A DNA stretch of 42,624 bases, from contig DAITVZ010000046.1 of assembly GCA_036841525.1 (NCBI GenBank), positions 1 through 42,624 on the forward strand, written 5' to 3'. Position numbers and translations under genes: made by a program. This document shows, piece after piece, positions 35,985-42,624 of this stretch. Below the pieces are notes generated by a model, which did not search any database, had not been told where the DNA came from, and saw nothing but the letters and a program-made list of their open reading frames with translations. Position 1 is the stretch's first letter. Every line of letters starts with the position of its first letter. The DNA comes from JAAYEA01 sp012689325. GTDB lineage: Bacteria; Chloroflexota; Anaerolineae; JAAYEA01.

Positions 35985-36332
35985 CTAGGGCAGCTCGCGC
36001 CAGAGGATGAGCAGCTCGCCGATCGCTTCGGCCTGGTACTCGTAGAGCTCGCCGCCCGCGCGGAGCCGGATCACCTGGCTGGGCTGGTGGCCGGGGCAAC
36101 CGTCCGGGGCGCAGGGAAAGGCCGCCGCCGACACGCCCGCGAGGGCGATCCCCTCCGGCGCCACGCCCAGCCGCGCCGCCAGGTCCTCCCGGGCCAGCGC
36201 CACGAGCGCCGCCCCCTCGGGCGCCGCCCCCTCGGGCGCGGTGACCTGGGCGGCCACGCTCGAGCAGGTCACCAGGCCCAGCAGCGCGACGGCCAGAATC
36301 AGACACCGTCCCGCGATGCGCATCGCCTTCAT
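35985..36332 (-). CDS. Small exported protein of unknown function (115 aa)
   Basis: Start ATG 36332, with a G-rich AGGGGGTGAG just upstream; an ATG nine bases later is possible. Residues 1-28 are an export signal (LILAVALLGLVTCSSVAAQ), possibly a lipoprotein signal with Cys at LVTC, though Thr before the Cys is atypical. The mature part has REDLAARLGVAPEGIAL, then FPCAPDGCPGHQPSQVIRL with two close cysteines, and GGELYEYQAEAIGELLIL. I remember similar 'LAARLGVxPexI ... C..C..P ... Y.Y' proteins in Chloroflexota without known function. It starts 20 bases after the 80-residue gene and is probably co-transcribed with it. Confidence 0.7.
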   Translation of the reverse strand: MKAMRIAGRCLILAVALLGLVTCSSVAAQVTAPEGAAPEGAALVALAREDLAARLGVAPEGIALAGVSAAAFPCAPDGCPGHQPSQVIRLRAGGELYEYQAEAIGELLILWRELP

Positions 36333-36352
36333 GGGCTCACCCCCTGTGCTCC

Positions 36353-36595
36353 CTAGAGCTTACGGATAAAGCCTTTGGCCTGGGTCTCCCACTCGCGCGT
36401 GGAGACGTCGACCTGGGTGGCGCCGTCCTCATGGCGCACCTCCACCGTCACAAAGCCCCCGCCGCCTTCCAACGAGACGTGGCGGCTGCTCCGCTCGGTG
36501 ATGCTGAGGCCCTGGCCGCGCTCGCCGAAAAAGGTGATCGCCTTTTCCAGCACTTGCTCGCCGGAGAGCCTGGTTTCCTTGCCGAGACGAATCAT
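36353..36595 (-). CDS. Small conserved-looking protein (80 aa)
   Basis: ATG 36595 with GGAGG six bases upstream. No signal peptide or membrane segment. A helix (GEQVLEKAITFFGERG) is followed by strands LSITERSSRHVSLEGGGGFV, TVEVRHEDGATQVDVSTREW and an amphipathic end, a compact alpha/beta fold. The 'GGGGFVTVEV ... VSTREWETQ' pattern looks like a small family I loosely associate with Chloroflexota; function unknown. It is followed after 20 bases by the exported 115-residue gene, so the two probably form an operon. Confidence 0.72.
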   Translation of the reverse strand: MIRLGKETRLSGEQVLEKAITFFGERGQGLSITERSSRHVSLEGGGGFVTVEVRHEDGATQVDVSTREWETQAKGFIRKL

Positions 36596-36618
36596 AAGCG
36601 TCCTCCCCCAGAAAAGTG

Positions 36619-36698
36619 GGACACGGATTTCACGGATCGCGCGGATCAGAGTCCCGGCCCAGGAGGAGAGCCCGTGCGAATCCGTCCGATCCGTGTCC
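36619..36698. repeat. Imperfect inverted repeat of ACACGGAT type
   Basis: GGACACGGATTTCACGGAT (36619-36637) and the complementary arm 36680-36698 match at 16 of 19 positions, flanking a 42-base interior. It lies between the 80-residue gene and the end of the 36728 gene. The wording is typical of dispersed 'CACGGATTTCACGGAT' intergenic repeats seen in many bacterial genomes and may act as a terminator for the cluster to its right. Confidence 0.55.
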
Positions 36699-36727
36699 GG
36701 ATGTCTTGAGATCTGCTCGCCGCCGGG

Positions 36728-37495
36728 TTAGCGATGGTCGCGGGTGATGACCTCGCGGCGCACGCGGATGGGCTCGCCCCGGGGCGGGCGGCCAGGCCCG
36801 ACGGGCGGGGGCGTCCCTCCGCCGCCTCCGCCGCCGGTGATGGCGTCATCCGGCTTGACCAACTGCACCTGGATGCGCGTCGGCAGCTTGCACTGAAAGA
36901 CCACGCTCTGCCCGGAAAAGAGCTTGGCGGCGTCCGGGCGCAAGAGCCCCTGGTCGCCGAGCTCGATGAGCGTCGCCTGGTCTACGCGGAGCTTGTCCCC
37001 TTCCTTGGGCAGCGCCACGCGGAGCTCGCCCTTGCCGCGGCCCTGGTCCCCCACGGTGAGCGCCTGGTAGAGGCCGGGCCGCACCAGGGTGACGGCGAAC
37101 AGGTCGCCGGCGGGGACGGCGCGGGCGCTATCCAGCACGATCCGCTTCTCGCGCTGGTCCAGCCGGACGATGGTCACGGCGTAGCGGCCCACGCCCGCCG
37201 AGGCGTAAAGCCCGAGCACGCCGCCGGCGGCCAGCGTATAGACGGGGGCGCCCTCGCGGGCGCAGGCGGGCTCGCCGCCGAGCTTGGCCAGGTCGAGGTT
37301 GAGCTGGCTGGGCGCGCCCTCCGCCGCCACGCGCACGCTGGCGCGATGGATCACGCGGTCGTCGCGCCGCACCGTCAGGTCATAGTCGGCGGGCTCGACA
37401 AAGCGGTGGAACAGGGTGGCCAGCACGGTGAGCGCGCTGCTATCGAAGGCCTGTTGCTCGAAAACCGGGCGATTCAGGGTGAGGTTCTTTTTCAT
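36728..37495 (-). CDS. Beta-rich protein of unknown function, third gene of a cluster (255 aa)
   Basis: ATG 37495 lies two bases after the stop of the upstream gene, with GAGCGTGA as a weak ribosome site: tight coupling. No signal peptide. The chain reads as successive strands typical of an Ig-like or similar all-beta fold: YDLTVRRDDRVIHRASVRV, YAVTIVRLDQREKRIVLD, DLFAVTLVRPGLYQALTV. Then SGQSVVFQCKLPTRIQVQLV precedes a low-complexity tail of Gly and Pro ending in basic residues (RVRREVITRDHR). I do not recognise a family with confidence. Being coupled to two other non-exported unknowns suggests the three work together. Confidence 0.82.
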   Translation of the reverse strand: MKKNLTLNRPVFEQQAFDSSALTVLATLFHRFVEPADYDLTVRRDDRVIHRASVRVAAEGAPSQLNLDLAKLGGEPACAREGAPVYTLAAGGVLGLYASAGVGRYAVTIVRLDQREKRIVLDSARAVPAGDLFAVTLVRPGLYQALTVGDQGRGKGELRVALPKEGDKLRVDQATLIELGDQGLLRPDAAKLFSGQSVVFQCKLPTRIQVQLVKPDDAITGGGGGGGTPPPVGPGRPPRGEPIRVRREVITRDHR

Positions 37496-37497
37496 GG

Positions 37498-38415
37498 TCA
37501 CGCTCCCACGTCCGCCTGGAGGACCAGCTCGACATCGTTCACGCCCGCCGCCAGGTTGCGCACCGGGATGCGCACCGGGATCAGGCCGTTGGAGGCGGGC
37601 ATGATCTCCAGCGGGTCGTCCAGCCGGTAGACGGGGTTGCAGCGGCCCAGGAACTCGCCCACCAACTGGCCGATGAGGTCCAGCAAGCCAAAGCTGATGT
37701 TGAACAGGTCGTTCAGCCACTCCTCGATCTTGTCCGGGATGTCCAGGATGAAGCGGATGAGGTCGGCGATCCCGCCAATGATGGCGAGGATCACGTCGCG
37801 CACCCAGCCGCCGGGGATGAGTGCCTTGACGGCGTTGGTCAGGGCGTTCTCGATCAGGTCGCCCACGATATCGGGAAAGTCAAAGAGGTCGAGATCGATC
37901 CACTCCGGGTCCAGGTAAAGCTGCCACTGGTTGTGGTCGGGGAGCGGGTCGAGCCGCAGCGGCGCGCAGAGGTCGGGCGAGGGGGGCGGCAGCGAGGCGT
38001 CATAATAGCGGACGGTGAAGCGGGCCGCCAGGCTGAGCTCTTGCGCCACCACGCTGGACAGGTCGGGCGCGATGGAGACGTCCGGGTCGCCGGTAAAGAT
38101 GCAGATGCGCGGCAGGCAGATGTCGGGGATCGGCCAGGGCATGTTGATGCACCCGCCGCCCACGCAAATCTCGGGGATATCCAGGCCCAGCGAGAACTTG
38201 AGCCGGTCCCACTTCAAGTCCAGCGAGTCGATGAGGACGCTGTTATCGGCGCGAAAGTCGATGTTGCCGCCTTCCAGGTGCGCCTTCACGTCATAGCCGG
38301 CGGTGAAGGCGCCCATGTCCTTCGAGTCCGCCTTCTCAAAGACCAGGGCGCGCTGGAGCAATTCGAAGGAGCGCCGGAAGGCCTCTTCCGAGACCGCTAC
38401 GTTCAGGTGGGCCAT
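37498..38415 (-). CDS. Protein with hydrophobic helical segment, second gene of a cluster (305 aa)
   Basis: ATG 38415 is four bases after the stop of the upstream gene; GAGGAGG lies upstream within that gene's end. No signal peptide. The N-terminal helix (EEAFRRSFELLQRAL) and beta-strand region to about 150 (LIDSLDLKWDRLKFSLGLDI; a Cys/Pro-rich loop ICVGGGCINMPWPIPDICLP) lead to a strongly hydrophobic helical stretch at about 185-262 (DIVGDLIENALTNAVKALIP, VILAIIGGIADLIRFILDI, GLLDLIGQLVGEFLG), then C-terminal strands. The pattern of an N-terminal helix, amphipathic strands and 'DIxxxLxNxL' helices resembles lipid-binding TULIP-like or pore-forming proteins; this is a hypothesis only. Confidence 0.82.
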   Translation of the reverse strand: MAHLNVAVSEEAFRRSFELLQRALVFEKADSKDMGAFTAGYDVKAHLEGGNIDFRADNSVLIDSLDLKWDRLKFSLGLDIPEICVGGGCINMPWPIPDICLPRICIFTGDPDVSIAPDLSSVVAQELSLAARFTVRYYDASLPPPSPDLCAPLRLDPLPDHNQWQLYLDPEWIDLDLFDFPDIVGDLIENALTNAVKALIPGGWVRDVILAIIGGIADLIRFILDIPDKIEEWLNDLFNISFGLLDLIGQLVGEFLGRCNPVYRLDDPLEIMPASNGLIPVRIPVRNLAAGVNDVELVLQADVGA

Positions 38416-38419
38416 GGGA

Positions 38420-39307
38420 TCAGACCTCCTCCACCACCAGGTTGATGAACGCCTTGAGCTGGTCCTGCTCCACGGCGGGGTTGTGGGGCGCGTCCGCCGA
38501 GATCGGCGTCGGCTGCAAGGTCACCTTCTTGCCGAGATCGAGCCCCTTGTCCTGCAACATCTCGGTGATGTTCAGGATCATGGCGCTCATGGGCGTGGCG
38601 AGCCGGGGCAGGATGCCCAGCCGGAGCACAGTCTTGACATAACACTCGATCAAGTCCTCCATGGGCTGGGGCCGCAGGTCCACGATCTCGAGCCCGTCCA
38701 GCCGGACCTTGAGCCAGGGCTCCTCGTCGTCGCCGATGGGGCCCCATTCGACGTGGGCCACCGCGTACACCTCCAGGCAAAAGCAGAGCAGCTCGCGGGT
38801 GGGCAGCACCAGCGTCTCCTTGGGCTGGCGGGGCGGCAGGGCGATGCCGGTGAAGGGCTTGTCCGGCGAGGCGGCGTTCAGCGCCTCCAGGCGCGGGATG
38901 AGCTCGTTGATCACGCCGTCGGGCGGGCAATCCAGCCCGACGCAGGCCGCCGCGCGCAGCGCCAGCCGCTGCGGGGCGAGCGCCCCCAGCTCGGGCGGCA
39001 GGGCGATGGCGTTGCCGGGGTGAAAGTCGATGGCCAGCTTGGTGAATTGCAGCGACCAGTTCAGCCCGACGGGCGTCGGCGTGCCCGGCACCGGGATGGG
39101 GTCCTGGACGGCAAAGAGGGGGTTGCCCGCCTTTTTGACCTCGGGCGCATAGTCGATGGGCACGCAGAGGAGCTTGGGGCGCTCGCGGAAAAAGGCGGTG
39201 GCATAGTTAAAGAGGGAGGGGCGCTGCCGCATGATGTGCCGCGCCACGCGGTTGATGCCCTCCTCGTTGACGCTGGCGAAAATGCTGCAGTGGTCGGTGA
39301 AGGCCAT
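38420..39307 (-). CDS. Unrecognised protein, first gene of a cluster (295 aa)
   Basis: ATG 39307 follows AAAGGAG (39315-39321) by seven bases, the strongest ribosome site of the cluster. No signal peptide. It begins DHCSIFASVNEEGINRVARH, an N-terminal helix pattern echoed in the next protein (VSEEAFRRSF). Amphipathic strands follow (LNWSLQFTKLAIDFHPGN, RLALRAAACVGLDCPP, LCFCLEVYAVAHVEWGP, WLKVRLDGLEIVDL), then helices MEDLIECYVKTVLRLGILP and MSAMILNITEMLQDKG. The shared layout suggests distant relationship to the second protein. It is transcribed after the response-regulator terminator from a separate promoter, probably near the TGCTATGCT at about 39377-39385. Function unknown. Confidence 0.82.
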   Translation of the reverse strand: MAFTDHCSIFASVNEEGINRVARHIMRQRPSLFNYATAFFRERPKLLCVPIDYAPEVKKAGNPLFAVQDPIPVPGTPTPVGLNWSLQFTKLAIDFHPGNAIALPPELGALAPQRLALRAAACVGLDCPPDGVINELIPRLEALNAASPDKPFTGIALPPRQPKETLVLPTRELLCFCLEVYAVAHVEWGPIGDDEEPWLKVRLDGLEIVDLRPQPMEDLIECYVKTVLRLGILPRLATPMSAMILNITEMLQDKGLDLGKKVTLQPTPISADAPHNPAVEQDQLKAFINLVVEEV

Positions 39308-39397
39308 GTGATCGCTCCTTTCGGGCCTTGTCGAGACGGCCGAGGCCGCGCCGGCAAGATGGCAGACCGAGGGCTCCTCTCAGCATAGCACAACAAA

Positions 39398-39430
39398 CCA
39401 GCCCCAACCGTTGGGTTTGGTTGGGGCTGG
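39398..39430 (-). terminator. Intrinsic terminator after the response regulator
   Basis: CCAGCCCCAACC (39398-39409) pairs perfectly with 39419-39430 (12 bp). Read on the minus strand, the hairpin is followed by TTTGTTG, a T-rich tail. It lies 43 bases after the response-regulator stop and separates that two-component operon from the three-gene cluster downstream. Confidence 0.7.
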
Positions 39431-39473
39431 CGCTGGGATCGGAGGGCGCGGGTTGGCGTTTGGTTGGCGGGGC

Positions 39474-40193
39474 TCACTCCCCCAGGGTATAGCCGGCGCC
39501 GCGCACGTTGAGGATGTAGCGGGGGTGCGCGGGGTCGGGCTCCACCTTGCGGCGGAGCCGGTGGATGTACCACTTGATGATCTCGCGGGCCTCGTTGGGA
39601 TACTCGGGCTGGTATTGCCGCACCTCGGCGACCAGCTCGCTGTGCGGGACGACGCGGTTGGCGTTGCGGATGAGGTGGACCAGCAGCGCCAGCTCGGGGT
39701 TGGTCAGCTCGACGGGCTGGCCGCCGACCTTGACCTGGTGCTTGCCGACGTCCACGATAAAGGGGCCCTTCTCCATCAGCGCGTCGCGCGGGTCCGGCTC
39801 GCGAGAGGCGGCGATGACGGCGCGCCGCTCCAGCGCCTCGCGGATGGCGGTCCGCACCTCTTGCGGCCCCACCGGCTTGAGCAGGTAGCCATCCACCCCC
39901 TCGCGGATCGCCGTCACGGCGGTCTCCAGCGAGCCGTGGGCGGTGAGGATGATGATGATGGCGTCCGGCCAGCGCCAGCGCGCCGCCTCCAGCACCTTCA
40001 TCCCGTCCACGCGGCTGCCCAGTTGCAGGTCCAGCATGATCAGGTCAAAGCGCTGGTCGCGCAAATAGTCCAGCGCCTCCTGGCCGTTCTGGGCCGTGGA
40101 CACCGCATGGCCCTGCATCCCGAGGGTCTCCTTGAGGAAGAAGCGGATCCCTTCCTCGTCATCCACCACCAAAGCGCGCATCGGTTCGGTCAT
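39474..40193 (-). CDS. OmpR/PhoB-type response regulator
   Basis: 239 residues from ATG 40193, with GGAGG ten bases upstream; a second in-frame ATG at 40181 lacks a ribosome site. Receiver domain 5-120: acidic pair D11-D12, phospho-acceptor D55 (LIMLDLQLG), T84 (IILTAHG), K106 (YLLKPVG). The C-terminal winged helix (about 148-239) has the recognition-helix region REIIKWYIHRLRRKVEPDP and ends in the OmpR wing PRYILNVRGAGYTLGE. It starts one base after the histidine-kinase stop, so the pair is coupled. It should bind DNA on phosphorylation; nearby targets could include the downstream cluster, which is inference. Confidence 0.93.
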   Translation of the reverse strand: MTEPMRALVVDDEEGIRFFLKETLGMQGHAVSTAQNGQEALDYLRDQRFDLIMLDLQLGSRVDGMKVLEAARWRWPDAIIIILTAHGSLETAVTAIREGVDGYLLKPVGPQEVRTAIREALERRAVIAASREPDPRDALMEKGPFIVDVGKHQVKVGGQPVELTNPELALLVHLIRNANRVVPHSELVAEVRQYQPEYPNEAREIIKWYIHRLRRKVEPDPAHPRYILNVRGAGYTLGE

Positions 40194-40194
40194 C

Positions 40195-42624
40195 TCAGAC
40201 TGTCCTCCCATGGGGGGCCGTGGGGCCAGCGGCGGCCCGCGCGGGCAGCCAGACCTCAAAGGTGGCGCCCTGGCCGGGCTCGCTGGCGGCCTCGATGCGG
40301 CCGCCCAGTTCTTGCACGATCTCCTGGCTGACGGGCAGCCCCAGCCCCAAGCCATCCGGCTTGCCCGAGTGAAACGGCGCAAAGATCAGGGGCAGCTCTT
40401 CCGCCGCGATGCCCGGCCCGGTATCGGAGACGCGGACTTGGACGCCCGCGGGCGCCGTGGTGGCCGCGGTGTGGATGGTGAGCAGGCCGCCATCGGGCAT
40501 GGCCTCCACGGCGTTCACGATCAGGTTGAGCAGCACCTGGGTGATCCGGCTGGGCGCGGCCAAGACGGCGGGCAGGTCCGCCGTCAGGCGTTGGGCCACC
40601 TGCACCTTGGCGTCCCGGCGCCTCTTCGCGCTGAGCGCCAGCGCGTGCTCCACCAGCTCGTTCACGTCGCACGGCGCGCGGTCCACCGTGGAGGCGGGCT
40701 GGCTGATATCGCGCAGGCGGCCGATGATCTCGGCGACGCGCCGGGCCTCTTCTTGCGCCACGCGCAGGTAGCGCCGCGGGTCCTCGCCGCGCGCCACGGC
40801 CTCCTCGGAGAGGCCCAGGCAGCCCAGCACCGACTGCATCGGGTTGTTGATCTCGTGGGCCAGGGAGGCGGCGAGCTTGCCGGTGAGGGCGAGCTTTTCC
40901 GCCTGCACCAGGGCGTCCCGCGAGCGGCGCTGCTCGGTGATGTCCTCCAGGGTAAAGAGGGCGAGGCCCCGCGAGTCGGCGCCCTCCCGGATCGCCGAGC
41001 CGGTGAGCCGCACCCAAATCTCGCGCCCGCTCCGCCCGACGATGCGTTTCTCCACCTGGTAGGTTTGGAGCTTGCCCTGGGCGAGCTCGTCAAAGAGGTC
41101 CTGGTCGACGCCCACGTCCTGCGCGTGGCTGAGGTCCTGGATGCGCATGGCGCTCAGCTCGAGGTGATCGTAGCCGAGGATGCTGCGCAGGATGGGGTTG
41201 GTCTGGACGATGGCGCCATCGCGGAGGACCAGGGCCATCCCCAGGGGGCTCTGCTCCACCAGCGTGCGAAAGCGCGCCTCGCTATCGCGCAGCGCCTGGG
41301 TGCGCCGCTCCACGGCCCGCTCCAGGCTCTCCGCGTGCTCGCGCAGTCGCTCCTGGACCCGCTTCCGCTCGGTGATGTCGCGGTTGACCGACACGGCGCC
41401 GATGGGGCGGCCCTCGTCGTCGCGGATCATGGTAATGGAACTGTGGATGTCGAGCCAGACGCCGTCCTTGCGTTGCTGGCGGACCTCGCCCTCCCACCAG
41501 CCGTCGGCCAGAAAGCGGGCGATCACTTCGGGTCGGGGCTGCTGGGGGTATTCGATGGGGACCACCTCCCGCACCGGCCTGCCGATGGCCTCCGCGGCAG
41601 TGTAGCCATAGATCTCTTGGGCGCCCCGGTTCCAGGTGCGGGCGACGAAATCCATGTCCGTGGAGATGATGGCGTCCGAGACGAGCTCGAGCAGCTTGGC
41701 GTGCTGATCGAGCTGGCGCTGCGCCTCCCGAATCTCGGTGACGTCCTGAAAGACGCCGACGCTGCCGATGAGCTGGCCCGCGGCGTCCCGGACCGGCGCC
41801 GAGTTGAGCAAGATATCGCGCCGCTGGCCCTCGGCCAGGACGAAGCAGATGCTCACGTTCTGGTGCAGCTCGCCATCCAGCGCCGAGCGCGCCAGGGGCA
41901 GCTCGCGGGGGGCGTAGGGCTGGCCGTCGGGGCGGCAGATGCGCAGCCCCTCGTGGCCCGTCAGGGGTTGCCCGCTGGGGACGGGGCGGCCGTACAGGCC
42001 ATCGGCGGCGGGGTTGGCGCGCATCACCCGCCCTTCGGCGTCGGTGAGCACCAGCGCCTCCGGGGCGTTCATAAAGAGCGCCTCCAACTGGGCGTGCCGC
42101 TCGGCCAGCGCGGCCTTGGCCTGCTCGCGCTCCGTCACGTCGCGGCCCACCAGCAACACCGAGGCCACCTGCCCATCGGGGCCGAACTCGGGCGCCAGCC
42201 GCAGGTCGTAGACCTGCTTGCGGCCCAGCGCCTCAAAGTTGAAGGCCAGGTCCCGCTCCTGGCCGGTATCGAACACCTGCTGGAGGTTCTCGCGAAAGAG
42301 CGCGCCGATGGCCGGGGAGAAGCCGACCTCCTCCATGGTCTTGCCGATGTGCTCCTCCGGGGAGAGGCCGGTGGCCTGGCGGCTGGCCGGGTTGATATAG
42401 GCATGGCGATACTGCCGGTCGAAGCGGGCCACCACGTCCGGCGCGTTCTCGGCCAGGTTCTTGAACTCTTGGGCGCGGCGTTCCAGCTCGTGGGCGGCGC
42501 GGACGCGCTCGGTCACGTCCACCAGCGAGAGCACCAGGCCCGCCACCTCGCCCCCAGCCCCCCGGACGGGGAGCAGCACCCAGTCCCAATAGGTGGCGCC
42601 CAGCTCGGGGCGCGCGGGAAAGGT
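40195..42624 (-). CDS. Multi-PAS sensor histidine kinase, N-terminus beyond the right edge
   Basis: The frame stays open to base 42624 (…ELGATYWDWVLLPVRG…), so the GTG at 42579 is not a true start; the gene is cut at its 5' end. In the 809 residues seen: the end of one PAS domain, four further PAS domains (starting FKNLAENAPDVVARF, LEALFMNAPEALVL, LLELVSDAIISTDM and FRTLVEQSPLGMAL), a coiled-coil linker before the last PAS, then HisKA with H-box SLAHEINNPMQSVLG and a HATPase domain with N-box LNLIVNAVEAM, G1 DTGPGI and G2 GLGLGLPVS. No membrane segment is seen in this part, so a cytoplasmic sensor is possible. It phosphorylates the response regulator that follows one base later. Signal unknown. 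Confidence 0.92.
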   Translation of the reverse strand, partial: TFPARPELGATYWDWVLLPVRGAGGEVAGLVLSLVDVTERVRAAHELERRAQEFKNLAENAPDVVARFDRQYRHAYINPASRQATGLSPEEHIGKTMEEVGFSPAIGALFRENLQQVFDTGQERDLAFNFEALGRKQVYDLRLAPEFGPDGQVASVLLVGRDVTEREQAKAALAERHAQLEALFMNAPEALVLTDAEGRVMRANPAADGLYGRPVPSGQPLTGHEGLRICRPDGQPYAPRELPLARSALDGELHQNVSICFVLAEGQRRDILLNSAPVRDAAGQLIGSVGVFQDVTEIREAQRQLDQHAKLLELVSDAIISTDMDFVARTWNRGAQEIYGYTAAEAIGRPVREVVPIEYPQQPRPEVIARFLADGWWEGEVRQQRKDGVWLDIHSSITMIRDDEGRPIGAVSVNRDITERKRVQERLREHAESLERAVERRTQALRDSEARFRTLVEQSPLGMALVLRDGAIVQTNPILRSILGYDHLELSAMRIQDLSHAQDVGVDQDLFDELAQGKLQTYQVEKRIVGRSGREIWVRLTGSAIREGADSRGLALFTLEDITEQRRSRDALVQAEKLALTGKLAASLAHEINNPMQSVLGCLGLSEEAVARGEDPRRYLRVAQEEARRVAEIIGRLRDISQPASTVDRAPCDVNELVEHALALSAKRRRDAKVQVAQRLTADLPAVLAAPSRITQVLLNLIVNAVEAMPDGGLLTIHTAATTAPAGVQVRVSDTGPGIAAEELPLIFAPFHSGKPDGLGLGLPVSQEIVQELGGRIEAASEPGQGATFEVWLPARAAAGPTAPHGRTV

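Noticed and set aside
42577..42579. GTG at 42579 as the start of the histidine kinase
   Set aside because: The frame continues upstream to the window edge with convincing PAS sequence (ELGATYWDW), so the gene is cut by the edge.

Overview
This is a high-GC bacterial window from a draft assembly (it contains a 100-base run of N). The best guess for the host is a Chloroflexota lineage. The clues are very large secreted multidomain proteins (LamG, thrombospondin-3, HYR, NHL), a secreted protein ending in a 'YLPMI' tail of the kind I associate with that phylum, an FtsX-type ABC operon with a DUF4418 protein, and several small conserved proteins I loosely associate with it. This is inference; there is no rRNA or marker gene here to prove it. 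I see no tRNA, rRNA, CRISPR array, transposase or phage gene.

Layout. (1) 1-16352: the start of a divergent gene at the left edge, a good sigma-70 promoter, and one giant 5384-residue surface or envelope protein on the + strand. (2) 16390-16436: a strong two-way terminator. (3) 16458-21858, minus strand: a large secreted NHL / repeat / HYR protein interrupted by the assembly gap, preceded by a small 91-residue gene. The gap lies in an 89-90 residue tandem repeat and creates an artificial frame break. (4) 21859-22366: a non-coding region with a REP-like hairpin, a possible promoter and two perfect palindromes. (5) 22367-26286, plus strand: a phosphonate-type ABC importer, phnD-phnC-phnE, with the two permease halves fused behind an extra membrane domain. 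(6) 26499-30624, plus strand: two paralogous exported proteins (the second a lipoprotein with a C-terminal cupredoxin-like domain), a DUF4418 membrane protein, an FtsX/MacB-type permease and its ATPase. (7) 30625-31224: a non-coding region with a 152-bp tandem repeat and hairpins. (8) 31225-35619, minus strand: a very large multicopper oxidase. (9) 35985-39307, minus strand: two small genes and a compact three-gene cluster of unrecognised, apparently non-exported proteins. (10) 39474-42624, minus strand: an OmpR-type response regulator and a multi-PAS histidine kinase that runs off the right edge.

How they may work together. phnDCE is a self-contained uptake operon, but no C-P lyase or phosphite-oxidising gene is present to name the substrate. 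The cupredoxin-like lipoprotein, the DUF4418/ABC export-type trio and the convergent multicopper oxidase suggest a copper or redox theme at the cell surface (inference). The three-gene cluster 36728-39307 next to a two-component system is the part I can least explain and the best candidate for an undescribed system. Long open frames antisense to the big genes are high-GC shadows and are not annotated.
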